Origin: Rhizobium terrae
Lineage (GTDB): Bacteria > Pseudomonadota > Alphaproteobacteria > Rhizobiales > Rhizobiaceae
Direction of reading: 5' to 3'
Assembly: GCF_003425685.1 (NCBI RefSeq)
Contig: NZ_QJKM01000015.1
Location: forward strand, 62,001 to 126,000
DNA length: 64,000 bases
The notes beneath the pieces were generated by a model. The model searched no databases, was not told the DNA's origin, and saw only the letters and a list, made by a program, of their open reading frames with translations. The position numbers and the translations under genes are program-made. Positions within the stretch are counted from its first letter, which is position 1. Each line of letters begins with the position of its first letter. Of the stretch, positions 35,514 through 44,892 are shown piece by piece.

Positions 35514-36155
35514 ATGTCTTCCTCATTGCTTGCCGGTGCCTTTCTTGCGGCGCTTGCCTATACGCTCATTCCCGGTCCAGCATTTCTGGCATTGCTCGGC
35601 ATCGGGGCGGGTCAGGGCCGGCAGGCCGGTGCGTTCTTCATGGGAGGGCATCTGGCCGGCGATATTCTCTGGTCGGGGCTCGCGCTGGTCGCCATCATCG
35701 GCGCGAAGACAATCGGCACGACGGTCTTCGACGTTCTCGGGGTGATCTGCGGCCTTTATCTCGGTTGGATCGGCTGGAGCGCATTGAGGGCGAAGCCGAA
35801 GGAGGAGGGCGGGGCGCTGATGACGGTCGAAAGGCCGCTTCGCCGCGGCCTCATCTTCGGGCTCACCAATCCAAAGGGCTATCCGGTGGCGCTCGCAACC
35901 TTCACCGCGCTGCTGGCCAGTTCTTCCGATGCCCTGGATTTCAGCGAACTGCCGATGCTGCTCGGCGTATCGTTCATCGGCTTCCTGACCGCCGACGTCG
36001 TGCTTATCGCGATTATCGGCGCAGGCGTCGTGCGGCGCTTCTACCGCAGGCACGAAAGGGTGATCGTGCGGCTTTCGGGGCTTCTTTTCATGGGATTTGC
36101 AGTACAGGCGCTCTGGCATTCGGCGCCGAACCTCTTCGGATACCGCCGCGCCTGA
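35514..36155 (+). CDS. LysE family exporter
   Basis: 213 aa, about six helices, opening LAALAYTLIPGPAFLALLGI with the LysE glycine-proline signature, then GHLAGDILWSGLALVAI and GLTNPKGYPVALATF. The ATG at 35514 is preferred to a TTG at 35499, because AAGGA lies between the two at proper distance from the ATG. Divergent from marR. Substrate unknown; sequence differs clearly from the other LysE protein at 30640. Confidence 0.9.
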   Translation: MSSSLLAGAFLAALAYTLIPGPAFLALLGIGAGQGRQAGAFFMGGHLAGDILWSGLALVAIIGAKTIGTTVFDVLGVICGLYLGWIGWSALRAKPKEEGGALMTVERPLRRGLIFGLTNPKGYPVALATFTALLASSSDALDFSELPMLLGVSFIGFLTADVVLIAIIGAGVVRRFYRRHERVIVRLSGLLFMGFAVQALWHSAPNLFGYRRA

Positions 36156-36167
36156 GCGGAGCCGACC

Positions 36168-36590
36168 TCAGATTTCGAGGAAGGTCATGACCGAGCGCAG
36201 GACGTCGGCACGGGACGTATCCCCGAGCGACATGGCTATTTCGAGTTGATTGCGGTAATAGTCGTGGAAATTGAAGCCGGTTTCGTCGGTCACCTGCGAC
36301 AGATCGATCAGCTGTCCCTGCGCGTCAACCGCGTGGGTCGGCAGTTCTTCGGAAAGCGTGATGTAGGTTTCCTGGTCGATCTTGCCAGCCTGATAGTTTT
36401 CAAGAGCGATGGCGCGCAGATCCCGCGGCGTAATCGCCGAAAAATTGACCGACGATTCTTCCGTTTCGGGCACCTGAAAGGTGAACTGGCCGTGCCGAGC
36501 GTCCTGCTGGGGATGTTTCTCGATCTTGCTATTTCGAGAGTTTTCCCGCTGCAGGAGATTGGTAGACCAGCGCAAGGAACTGATTTCCAT
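36168..36590 (-). CDS. Conserved-looking hypothetical protein, no known domain
   Basis: 140 aa, soluble, not recognised. The N-terminal third is polar (MEISSLRWSTNLLQRENSRN). A better-defined region follows: ITPRDLRAIALENYQAGKID, QETYITLSEELPTHAVDAQG, TGFNFHDYYRNQLEIAMSLG, ending in RADVLRSVMTFLEI, mostly helical. The ATG at 36590 is used, with AGGA about 11 bases upstream. Convergent with the LysE gene (12 bases) and divergent from the M3 peptidase. Codon use looks like its neighbours, so it is probably a real, native gene. Confidence 0.7.
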   Translation of the reverse strand: MEISSLRWSTNLLQRENSRNSKIEKHPQQDARHGQFTFQVPETEESSVNFSAITPRDLRAIALENYQAGKIDQETYITLSEELPTHAVDAQGQLIDLSQVTDETGFNFHDYYRNQLEIAMSLGDTSRADVLRSVMTFLEI

Positions 36591-36778
36591 GGCTATATCC
36601 TGACTCACCGGATACTGTCCGGAAGGTACCCGCGAGTACTGCACTGCGTCAAATGATTAATAACCGTTAATTATTGTGTATGATTTCTTGTCGGAAATAG
36701 AATGGTGCAGATTGCATACCCATTCGCGCGACCTTCTCCTATATGAATGAAGCCGCATCTTTTTGAAGGACATTTTGC

Positions 36779-38866
36779 ATGGCTAATCTTCCGGTCAATC
36801 CAGCCCTCATCGCGTGGAACGGCCATCACGGGCTGCCGCGTTTCGATCAGGTGAAGGACGAGGACTTTGCGCCCGGTTTCGAGGCGGCGCTGGCCGCTCA
36901 CGAGGCGGAAATCGATGCAATCGCCAACAATCCGGAGGCGCCGACATTCGAGAACACGGTTGTCGCTCTCGAAACCGGCGGAGACGAACTGTCGCGGGTT
37001 TCAGCTCTCTTCTGGGGCAAGGCGGGCGCTCATACTAATGAGGATATCCAGGCGCTCGAGCGGGAGATCGCGCCGAAGATGTCGCGGCATTATTCCAGGA
37101 TCGGCATGAATGCCGCGCTCTTTGCCCGTATCGACACGCTTTGGGAAAAGCGTGCGGAACTTGGCTTCACGGTGGAGCAGGAGAGGGTTCTGGAGCGTCA
37201 CTGGAAAGGTTTCGTCCGTGCAGGCGCCAAGCTGGCGAAAGCCGAGCAGGAGCGGCTGGCGGATATCAACGAAAAGCTCGCCGGTTTTGGCGCCAGGTTC
37301 GGCCAGAACGTGCTGGGCGACGAGAAGAGCTGGTCGCTGAAGCTTTCCGACGAGGCCGAACTCGACGGCCTGCCGGCCTTCGTGCGTGACGCCATGGCGG
37401 CTGCCGCGCGCGAACGAGGCGAGGACGGCGGTTATATGGTCACGCTGTCGCGCTCGATCATCGAGCCCTTCCTGACCTTTTCCACGCGGCGCGATCTGCG
37501 CGAGCAGGCTTTCAAGGCCTGGGCGGCGCGCGGTGAAAACGGCGGAGAGACGGACAATCTCGGCATCGTGCGCGAGACGCTGGCGCTTCGGGCGGAGAAG
37601 GCAAAGCTGCTCGGCTACGAAAATTTTGCCGCCTACAAGCTCGACAATACGATGGCCAAGACCGCCGATGCGGTGAATGGCCTGCTCCGGCAGGTCTGGG
37701 AAAAGGCGCGCGCCAAGGCCAGGGAAGAAGAGGCGAGCCTCGGCGGCCTGATCGCGGAAGAAGGCAAGAACCACGAGGTCATGCCGTGGGACTGGCGTCA
37801 TTACGCGGAAAAGCTCCGCCAGCGGATGTTCGATTTTTCCGAAACCGAGCTGAAGCCGTATCTGCAGCTCGAAAAGATCATCGAGGCTTGCTTCGACGTC
37901 GCCGAACGGCTGTTCGGCATCAAGGTCGTGGAGGTCAAAGGCATTTCCGCCTATCATCCGGACGTGCGCGTCTTCGAAGTCCGCGACAAGCAGGGGGCGC
38001 TCAAGGCGCTGTTCCTCGGCGATTATTTCGCCCGGGCTTCGAAGCGGTCCGGCGCGTGGATGAATTCGCTCCAGTCACAGCACAAGCTGCCGCTGAAGAA
38101 CGGCTCCGTGGGTGAACTGCCGATCATCTACAACGTCTGCAACTTCGCCAAGCCGGCCGAAGGCAAGCCGGCACTTCTGTCGCTCGATGACGCCCGCACG
38201 CTCTTCCACGAATTCGGCCATGCGCTGCACGGCATGCTGTCGGATGTCACCTATCCGTCCGTCTCCGGCACCGGTGTCGCCCGCGATTTCGTCGAACTGC
38301 CCTCGCAGCTCTACGAACACTGGCTGACGGTTCCGGAAATCCTGGAAAAATACGCGGTGCATTACGAGACGGGCAAGCCGATGCCGAAGGCGCTGCTCGA
38401 CAAGGTGCTCGCCGCACGCACCTTCAATGCGGGCTTCGCCACCGTGGAATTCACGTCGTCGGCCCTTGTCGATATGGCGTTCCACACGCGCGGCCCGGTG
38501 GACGACCCAATGGCGGTGCAGAAGGAAATCCTCGATGAGATAGGCATGCCGACCTCGATCGTCATGCGCCATGCAACCCCGCATTTCCAGCACGTCTTCT
38601 CCGGAGACGGATATTCGGCCGGCTACTATTCCTACATGTGGTCGGAAGTGCTGGATGCCGACGCCTTTTCCGCCTTCGAGGAGACCGGCAATGCCTTCGA
38701 TCCGGTCCTGGCGCGAAAACTCAAGAACAATGTCTATTCCGTCGGCGGCTCGATCGATCCGGAAGAGACCTATAAAGCCTTCCGCGGCAAGCTGCCGGAT
38801 CCTCAGGCGATGCTGAAGAAGAAGGGTCTCGCCATGGCGGAGGAGCTTTCCGGCAGCGATGCCTAG
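36779..38866 (+). CDS. M3 family zinc oligopeptidase (peptidyl-dipeptidase Dcp / oligopeptidase A)
   Basis: 695 aa cytoplasmic metallopeptidase. The zinc motif is LFHEFGHALHG (HEFGH) with the downstream glutamate in RDFVELPSQLYEHW, plus GYYSYMWSEVLDADAF near the end. It cleaves short peptides produced by proteolysis, such as signal-peptide fragments. No signal peptide. The ATG at 36779 follows GAAGGA. Separated from the divergent hypothetical gene by 188 bases that include a TTAA-N6-TTAA stretch. Confidence 0.93.
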   Translation: MANLPVNPALIAWNGHHGLPRFDQVKDEDFAPGFEAALAAHEAEIDAIANNPEAPTFENTVVALETGGDELSRVSALFWGKAGAHTNEDIQALEREIAPKMSRHYSRIGMNAALFARIDTLWEKRAELGFTVEQERVLERHWKGFVRAGAKLAKAEQERLADINEKLAGFGARFGQNVLGDEKSWSLKLSDEAELDGLPAFVRDAMAAAARERGEDGGYMVTLSRSIIEPFLTFSTRRDLREQAFKAWAARGENGGETDNLGIVRETLALRAEKAKLLGYENFAAYKLDNTMAKTADAVNGLLRQVWEKARAKAREEEASLGGLIAEEGKNHEVMPWDWRHYAEKLRQRMFDFSETELKPYLQLEKIIEACFDVAERLFGIKVVEVKGISAYHPDVRVFEVRDKQGALKALFLGDYFARASKRSGAWMNSLQSQHKLPLKNGSVGELPIIYNVCNFAKPAEGKPALLSLDDARTLFHEFGHALHGMLSDVTYPSVSGTGVARDFVELPSQLYEHWLTVPEILEKYAVHYETGKPMPKALLDKVLAARTFNAGFATVEFTSSALVDMAFHTRGPVDDPMAVQKEILDEIGMPTSIVMRHATPHFQHVFSGDGYSAGYYSYMWSEVLDADAFSAFEETGNAFDPVLARKLKNNVYSVGGSIDPEETYKAFRGKLPDPQAMLKKKGLAMAEELSGSDA

Positions 38867-38942
38867 CTGATCCGACCTGTCGGCTTTCGGCTCAACTGCT
38901 GAGCGTGACCGCTCGTCGACTTGCCGGCAGCCGATGTCGTAA

Positions 38943-38960
38943 CTGTCACATGACTGTCAT
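38943..38960 (+). promoter_or_regulatory. Candidate Pho box (PhoB operator)
   Basis: Direct repeats CTGTCAC (38943-38949) and CTGTCAT (38954-38960) are separated by 4 bases (11-bp period), the canonical form of a PhoB site, with 13 of 14 positions equal to a perfect CTGTCAT pair. A TAATAA hexamer at 38968-38973 could be the -10 box. The ABC importer starts 48 bases after the site. Suggests expression under phosphate limitation. Confidence 0.65.
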
Positions 38961-39008
38961 GGAACGTTAATAAGCAACCGGTATCGCCTCCAATCGACGC
39001 CGGTTCCC

Positions 39009-40124
39009 ATGATTTCTCAAGCGCACGCGACCGCTGCTGCCGTTTCGACGGCTGGCGTGGAATTGCATTACGGCGCAACGCCGGTGCTCAAGGGGATCGA
39101 TATCTCGCTTTCCAAGGGCAAGACGCTCGCCCTGCTCGGCCCTTCCGGCTGCGGCAAGACGACCTTGCTGCGTCTCGTCGCCGGCCTGTTGGCGCCGACC
39201 AAGGGTTCGATCGCCATCGCCGGCCAGATGGTAGCGGACGCCGCCGGCGGCACTTTTGCGCCGCCGGAAAAGCGCAATCTCGGCATGGTCTTCCAGGATT
39301 ATGCGCTCTGGCCGCACCTGACGGTGGGCGGCAACGTCTCCTTCCCGCTGGAAATGCGTGGGCTCGGCAAGGCGGAACGCCAGAGCCGGACGATGCGGGC
39401 GCTGGAGCGCGTCGGTCTTGCGGCCTATACGGATCGCCGCCCGAGCGATCTTTCCGGCGGTCAGCAGCAGCGCGTGGCGATCGCCCGCGCCATCGTCGCC
39501 GAGCCGCAGCTTATCCTCTTCGACGAGCCTCTCTCCAATCTTGACCGGGAACTGCGCGAGAACATGGTCGGCGAACTTGCCGAGCTGATCGCCACGCTCG
39601 GGCTGACCGCGATCTACGTCACGCATGACCACAGCGAGGCATTGACGCTTGCCGACGAGGTCGCCGTGATGCGCAGCGGCCTGATAGAGCAGCTCGCTTC
39701 ACCGGACGAGCTGATCGCCCGGCCGGCCACGCCGGAAGTGGCAGATTTCCTGCGTCTCGGCGGCATTGCCGAGGTCGAGTATCGCGATGGGCTCTGGGTC
39801 TTCAAGGACAGCAACGTCGCCTTGCTGCGGAAAGCTTCCGCGACGGACGGTGCTGCACGCGTACTTCTTCCAGTCGGCGCGATTTCGGTCGGAGCCATCG
39901 AGCCCGGCCGCTTGGCCGCGACCGTACTGCGGTCGCAATTCCGCGGCGACGGGCATCTCGCCACCATCTCGCTCGTCGGCACCAGCGATATCGAATTGCA
40001 GGTGCTGAGCCGCGTCAAGCTTCGGCCGGGGGAGGGTATCGGCCTTTCGATCGATCCGGACCAGATCCTCTGGTTCGACGAGAAAGTTCATTCATCCAAA
40101 GAGGAGAGTTTGGAACATGCTTAA
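39009..40124 (+). CDS. ABC importer ATP-binding protein (ferric-ion/phosphonate type)
   Basis: 371 aa. Walker A GPSGCGKTTLLRLVAGLL, Q-loop FQDYALWPHLTV, signature LSGGQQQRVAIARAIV, Walker B LILFDEPLSNLD, H-loop VTHDHSEA, and a C-terminal TOBE-like domain (about 250-371). This is the CysA/PotA/FbpC class serving importers. The stop overlaps the binding-protein gene by eight bases. Upstream lies a candidate Pho box, which points to a phosphorus compound rather than iron as cargo. Confidence 0.92.
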   Translation: MISQAHATAAAVSTAGVELHYGATPVLKGIDISLSKGKTLALLGPSGCGKTTLLRLVAGLLAPTKGSIAIAGQMVADAAGGTFAPPEKRNLGMVFQDYALWPHLTVGGNVSFPLEMRGLGKAERQSRTMRALERVGLAAYTDRRPSDLSGGQQQRVAIARAIVAEPQLILFDEPLSNLDRELRENMVGELAELIATLGLTAIYVTHDHSEALTLADEVAVMRSGLIEQLASPDELIARPATPEVADFLRLGGIAEVEYRDGLWVFKDSNVALLRKASATDGAARVLLPVGAISVGAIEPGRLAATVLRSQFRGDGHLATISLVGTSDIELQVLSRVKLRPGEGIGLSIDPDQILWFDEKVHSSKEESLEHA

Positions 40125-41076
40125 ATCATTGAAGAGCATCACTTTCGGCGTTTTCGCCGCAGCGCTCACGGCAGGCGTCGCTCATGCCGACGTCACCGTC
40201 TACACCGCAGGCCCGCAAAGCCTGATCGACAAGCTGTCGGCCGGCTTCACCAAGCAGACCGGCATCAAGGTCAACGTCTTCCAGGCCACCACCGGCAAAG
40301 TCATGGCCCGTATCGAAGCCGAAGCCGCAAACCCGGTCGTCGACGTCCTGGTCTCCGCATCCTGGGATACGGCCACCGACTTCGCCAAGCGCGGCTGGCT
40401 CGTCAACTATTCCAGCCCGAACGCTGGCAAGGTTCCGGATTTCCTCAAATCGGAAGGCGCCGTCGCTCAGGGCATCTCGGCCCTCGGGATTGCCTGGAAC
40501 ACCAAGAGCGGCACGCCGAAGCCGACCGAGTGGGCCGACCTGACCAGCAAGGAATACAAGGACCTCGTCAATATTCCGGATCCCGCCCAGTCCGGCTCGT
40601 CCTTCGAATTGACCGCCGCTCTCGCCGGCCAGGACAATTTCAAGCTCTTCCAGGACCTGAAGGCCAATGGCGCGATCATCGCCGGCGCCAATGCCGATGC
40701 TCTAAACCCGGTTCTGCAGGGCGCCAAGGCTGCCGTTTTCGGCGCCGTCGACTACATCACGCTCGCTTCCAAGGCGAAGGGTGAGGCGATCGACGTGATC
40801 TTCCCGGCTTCCGGCACCGTCATCGCGCCGCGTCCGGCCATGATCCTCAAGTGGTCGAAGAACCAGGACGATGCCAAGAAGTTCATCGACTACATGCTCT
40901 CCGACGAAGGCCAGAAGACCGTCGCCAGCGAAATGCTGATGCCGGCCCGCACCGACATTCCGGCAAATCGTCCGCTGATCAGCGACCTGAAGCTCCTGAA
41001 GTACGACACCACTGCAGTCTACGGCAAGCGCAAGGAAACTCTGGCCGAAATCACCAAGATCTACGGCGGCAAGTAA
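40117..41076 (+). CDS. ABC importer substrate-binding protein (AfuA/FbpA-like fold, ligand uncertain)
   Basis: 319 aa with a cleavable signal peptide (about 1-24, GVAHAD). The mature protein is a type II periplasmic binding fold: VTVYTAGPQSLIDKLSAGFT, TGKVMARIEAEAANPVVDVL, NIPDPAQSGSSFELTAAL, PASGTVIAPRPAMILKWSKN, FIDYMLSDEGQ. These are shared by ferric, 2-aminoethylphosphonate and hexose-phosphate binding proteins. The Tyr-Tyr pair that binds iron in FbpA is not evident (the corresponding area reads GAVDYITLASKAKGE). With the Pho box, a phosphorylated or phosphonate ligand is favoured by inference. Confidence 0.88.
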   Translation: MLKSLKSITFGVFAAALTAGVAHADVTVYTAGPQSLIDKLSAGFTKQTGIKVNVFQATTGKVMARIEAEAANPVVDVLVSASWDTATDFAKRGWLVNYSSPNAGKVPDFLKSEGAVAQGISALGIAWNTKSGTPKPTEWADLTSKEYKDLVNIPDPAQSGSSFELTAALAGQDNFKLFQDLKANGAIIAGANADALNPVLQGAKAAVFGAVDYITLASKAKGEAIDVIFPASGTVIAPRPAMILKWSKNQDDAKKFIDYMLSDEGQKTVASEMLMPARTDIPANRPLISDLKLLKYDTTAVYGKRKETLAEITKIYGGK

Positions 41077-41140
41077 GCATGTCGAAGGCGGATGGCGCAG
41101 CATCGGCCCGAAAATCATTTCCGATTTTCGGATCGGCACG

Positions 41141-42862
41141 ATGCTGAATCCCACGAAAATAGGGCGTCTTCCACGTGTCCGGACGGACGCCCAGCGCTCT
41201 GCCGGTGCGGCTCCGGCCGCCTGGCTCGCGATCGCGGGGCTCACCCTCGTCGTCGCCGTTCCCTTCCTTGCGGTGGTGCTGCAAGGCATCTTCCCCAATC
41301 TCGGACAGGGCTCTTTTTCGGGCCCTTTCTCCTCTCTGATCGCGACGCTTGGCGACAGCGCGCTGATCGGCATGGCCGGCAATACGATCCTGCTCGGCAG
41401 CTGCGTGGTGCTGGCATCCGCCCTGGTGGCGGTGCCGCTCGGCGTGTTCCGGGCGCTCTATAAAATCCCGCTCGCGCCGCTCTGGGACTTGGCTCTGCTC
41501 GTGCCGTTCATGATCCCGCCTTATATCGCGACACTCGGCTGGATCATGACGTTGCAGCCGCGCGGTTACCTGCAGCAGATTGCGGGCTTCAACCTAGCGC
41601 CCTTCCTGTTCTCGCTGTTCGGCATGACTCTGGTCATGGCGTTCAACACCTTTCCGGTCGTCTATTTTGCGGTGTCGCGTACCGTGGAAGCCGTCGGCTC
41701 GCGATACGCGGATGTCGGCCGCGTGTTCGGCGCGACACCGGCACGCGCCTTCTGGCGGATCACTCTGCCGCTTTCGGCACCGGGCCTTGCGGCGAGTCTC
41801 ATGCTGGTCTTTGCTGCGGCGATCGAGGAATACGGCACGCCGGCGGCACTCGGCCGCCGCGCCGGTTTCCAGGTTCTGGTGACCGGAATCGACCTTCGCA
41901 TCACCGACTGGCCGATCGATTTGCCGGGCGCGGCGATCCTGTCGATCCTGCTCGTCGCCATGTCGCTCGCGACCTTCCTCCTGCAGCGCTGGATCCTGGC
42001 GCAGCGCTCCTACCAGACGGTGGGCGGCAAGCCGATCGCCAAGGACAAGCGGCCGCTCGGCAAGCTGAAGATCCCGGTCATGATCGCCTTTGCCGCCGTC
42101 TCCTTCCTTGCGACGGGCGTGCCGTTGCTCGCCATTCTCGCAACGGCCCTGTCGCGGACAATTTCCGGTGGCCTGTCCTTCGATAACATCAGCTTCAACA
42201 ACTTCATCCTGGTCTTCAGCAACAGCGCCGGTGCGGTCAACGCGCTGATCAACAGCTTCTCGCTCGGCATCGCGACGGCCCTCATCACCGGCCTGATCGG
42301 CGTCATGGCGGCCTATACCGTCGTGAAGACGAAGATCCGCGGCCGCATGACGATCGATATCATGACCATCCTGCCGAACGCACTGCCGGGCATCGTCGTC
42401 GCGGTCGGACTGATCCTGGCCTGGAACATGCCCTGGCTGCCGGTGACGCCTTACAACACGGCCGTCATCCTGCTGCTCGCCTATTGCTGCATCCTGCTGC
42501 CGCAACCGGTGCGGTATACGACGGCCGCCTTCCAGCAGATCGGCGACAATCTCGAAGCCGCCGCCCGGGTCTTCGGCGCAAGCAGCCTGACGGCCTTCCG
42601 CCGCATCCTGCTGCCGCTCGTCTTTCCGAGTCTTGCTTCCGCCATGCTGCTCGTCTTCGCGCTCGCTTCCCGCGAGCTGGTCGCCTCGGTCGTCATTGCG
42701 CCGGTCGGCATGCAGACGATCGCCACCTTCATCTGGCGGCAGTTCGAGCAGGGATCGATCGGGCTCGGCATGGCGATGGCTTTCATCGCCATCCTCATCA
42801 CCACGCTTCTGCCGCTTCTTTTGCTGATGCTGTTGAGGCGCAGCGGGCTGGTGGCGGATTAG
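41141..42862 (+). CDS. ABC importer permease, fused double-domain type
   Basis: 573 aa with about 12 helices in two homologous halves. Each half has an EAA-like loop: VGSRYADVGRVFGATPARAF (first) and GDNLEAAARVFGASSLTAFR (second), the contacts for the ATPase. Fused permeases of this type are seen in FbpB/AfuB and aminoethylphosphonate systems. It follows the binding-protein gene by 64 bases and completes the transporter. A long stem-loop lies just after it (42877-42921). Confidence 0.92.
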   Translation: MLNPTKIGRLPRVRTDAQRSAGAAPAAWLAIAGLTLVVAVPFLAVVLQGIFPNLGQGSFSGPFSSLIATLGDSALIGMAGNTILLGSCVVLASALVAVPLGVFRALYKIPLAPLWDLALLVPFMIPPYIATLGWIMTLQPRGYLQQIAGFNLAPFLFSLFGMTLVMAFNTFPVVYFAVSRTVEAVGSRYADVGRVFGATPARAFWRITLPLSAPGLAASLMLVFAAAIEEYGTPAALGRRAGFQVLVTGIDLRITDWPIDLPGAAILSILLVAMSLATFLLQRWILAQRSYQTVGGKPIAKDKRPLGKLKIPVMIAFAAVSFLATGVPLLAILATALSRTISGGLSFDNISFNNFILVFSNSAGAVNALINSFSLGIATALITGLIGVMAAYTVVKTKIRGRMTIDIMTILPNALPGIVVAVGLILAWNMPWLPVTPYNTAVILLLAYCCILLPQPVRYTTAAFQQIGDNLEAAARVFGASSLTAFRRILLPLVFPSLASAMLLVFALASRELVASVVIAPVGMQTIATFIWRQFEQGSIGLGMAMAFIAILITTLLPLLLLMLLRRSGLVAD

Positions 42863-42876
42863 GAATAAAGCATGAT

Positions 42877-42921
42877 CGCGCTCACCCCTTTCGCAAATGC
42901 GAAAAACAGGGTATGAGCGCG
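42877..42921. terminator. Long stem-loop between the ABC permease gene and typA
   Basis: Outer stem CGCGCTCA (42877-42884) with TGAGCGCG (42914-42921), inner CCC/GGG and tip stem TTTCGCA/TGCGAAA. No T-run follows. It may end or stabilise the ABC transporter mRNA or be a dispersed palindromic repeat; the role is inference. Confidence 0.45.
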
Positions 42922-42979
42922 CCAACGAAATATGGCGCCTTCTCCCAGTTATCGCGCCGCAGCTTCAGAGATTTTGAAT

Positions 42980-44800
42980 ATGGCACTTCGCAACATCGCG
43001 ATCATCGCGCACGTTGACCATGGGAAAACGACCCTCGTCGACGAACTTCTGAAACAGTCGGGCTCCTTCCGCGAGAACCAGCGCGTCGCAGAGCGCGTCA
43101 TGGACTCGAACGATCTCGAAAAGGAACGCGGCATTACCATTCTCGCCAAGGCGACGTCGGTCGAATGGAAGGGTGTCCGCATCAACATCGTCGACACCCC
43201 CGGACACGCCGACTTCGGCGGCGAAGTCGAGCGCATCCTCTCTATGGTGGACGGCGCGATCGTTCTCGTCGATGCGTCCGAAGGCCCGATGCCGCAGACC
43301 AAGTTCGTGGTCGGCAAGGCCCTCAAGGTCGGTTTGCGCCCGATCGTCGCGATCAACAAGATCGACCGTCCGGACGGCCGTCACGAGGAAGTCATCAATG
43401 AAGTCTTCGACCTCTTCGCCAATCTGGATGCCACCGACGAACAGCTCGACTTTCCGATCCTCTACGGCTCCGGCCGCGATGGCTGGATGAACTTCAATCC
43501 GGAAGGTCCGAAGGACGAAGGTCTGGCGCCGCTGCTTGATCTCGTGCTCAAGCATGTACCGGAGCCGACTGTCGAAGAAGGTCCGTTCCGGATGATCGGC
43601 ACGATCCTGGAAGCCAATCCCTTCCTCGGCCGTATCATCACCGGCCGCATCGCGTCCGGTTCGATCAAGCCGAACCAGGCCGTCAAGGTTCTCGGCCAGG
43701 ACGGCAAGCTGATCGAGCAGGGCCGCATTTCCAAGATTCTCGCCTTCCGTGGCATCGAGCGCCAACCGATCGAAGAAGCCTATGCGGGCGACATCGTGGC
43801 GATCGCCGGCCTTTCCAAGGGCACGGTCGCCGACACGTTCTGCGATCCCTCGGTGACCGAAGCCATGAAGGCGCAGCCGATCGACCCGCCGACCGTCACC
43901 ATGTCCTTTATCGTCAACGACAGCCCGCTTGCCGGCACCGAAGGCGACAAGGTCACTTCGCGCGTCATCCGCGACCGCCTGTTCAAGGAAGCGGAAGGCA
44001 ATGTCGCGCTGAAGATCGAGGAAGCCGAGGGCAAGGATTCGTTCTACGTGTCCGGCCGCGGCGAATTGCAGCTTGCGGTTCTCATCGAGACCATGCGCCG
44101 CGAAGGCTTCGAGCTTGCCGTCTCGCGTCCGCGCGTCGTCATGCACAAGGACGAGAACGGTACCCTCATGGAACCGATCGAAGAGGTCGTCATCGACGTC
44201 GACGAGGAACATTCGGGCGTCGTCGTGCAGAAGATGTCGGAACGCAAGGCCGAAATGGTCGAGCTGCGTCCGTCCGGCGGCAACCGCCTTCGCCTGCGCT
44301 TCTACGCTCCGACTCGCGGCCTGATCGGCTATCAGTCGGAACTCTTGACCGACACGCGCGGCACGGCGATCATGAACCGCCTGTTCCACGACTACCAGCC
44401 CTTCAAGGGCCAGATCGGCGGCCGCGTCAACGGCGTGCTGCTCGCCAATGCCGCGGGCGAAGCCGTCGCCTACGCCATGTTCAACCTGGAAGACCGCGGC
44501 CCGATGATCATCGAGCCGGGCGAGAAGGTCTACCAGGGCATGATTATCGGCATCCACTCTAGAGACAACGACCTGGAGGTCAACGTGCTGAAGGGCAAGC
44601 AGCTCACCAACATCCGCGCCGCCGGCAAGGACGAAGCGGTGAAGCTCACCCCGCCGATCCGCATGACGCTCGACCGCGCGCTCTCCTGGATCCAGGACGA
44701 CGAGCTGATGGAAGTGACGCCGAAGAACATTCGTCTTCGCAAGATGTATCTCGATCCGAACGACCGCAAGCGCTACGAAAAGTCCAAGCTCGCGGGCTGA
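42980..44800 (+). CDS. typA: Translational GTPase TypA/BipA
   Basis: 606 aa. G domain: AHVDHGKTTLVDELL (G1), RGITILAK (G2), DTPGHADFGGEVER (G3), NKIDRPDGR (G4). EF-G-like domains II, III and V follow, and the BipA-specific C-terminal domain includes APTRGLIGYQSELLTDTRG. Binds ribosomes and assists assembly, notably in cold and stress. The ATG at 42980 is where the family begins (MALRNIAIIAHVDHG). A perfect-stem terminator follows. Confidence 0.96.
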   Translation: MALRNIAIIAHVDHGKTTLVDELLKQSGSFRENQRVAERVMDSNDLEKERGITILAKATSVEWKGVRINIVDTPGHADFGGEVERILSMVDGAIVLVDASEGPMPQTKFVVGKALKVGLRPIVAINKIDRPDGRHEEVINEVFDLFANLDATDEQLDFPILYGSGRDGWMNFNPEGPKDEGLAPLLDLVLKHVPEPTVEEGPFRMIGTILEANPFLGRIITGRIASGSIKPNQAVKVLGQDGKLIEQGRISKILAFRGIERQPIEEAYAGDIVAIAGLSKGTVADTFCDPSVTEAMKAQPIDPPTVTMSFIVNDSPLAGTEGDKVTSRVIRDRLFKEAEGNVALKIEEAEGKDSFYVSGRGELQLAVLIETMRREGFELAVSRPRVVMHKDENGTLMEPIEEVVIDVDEEHSGVVVQKMSERKAEMVELRPSGGNRLRLRFYAPTRGLIGYQSELLTDTRGTAIMNRLFHDYQPFKGQIGGRVNGVLLANAAGEAVAYAMFNLEDRGPMIIEPGEKVYQGMIIGIHSRDNDLEVNVLKGKQLTNIRAAGKDEAVKLTPPIRMTLDRALSWIQDDELMEVTPKNIRLRKMYLDPNDRKRYEKSKLAG

Positions 44801-44832
44801 TTTCGCCGATAGCAATTTCCAGGCTCAAGGGG

Positions 44833-44857
44833 CCCCGGCAGCGATGCCGGGGTTTTT
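44833..44857 (+). terminator. Rho-independent terminator after typA
   Basis: Perfect 8-bp stem CCCCGGCA/TGCCGGGG with a GCGA tetraloop and five T, 32 bases after the typA stop. Confidence 0.95.
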
Positions 44858-44892
44858 CTGTGCCTTCGCACCGCGCAGGTCTGTCGCAAAGG

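Noticed and set aside
36657..36670. TTAA-N6-TTAA before the M3 peptidase gene
   Set aside because: Wrong spacing for CtrA and in an AT-rich stretch where such matches are expected.
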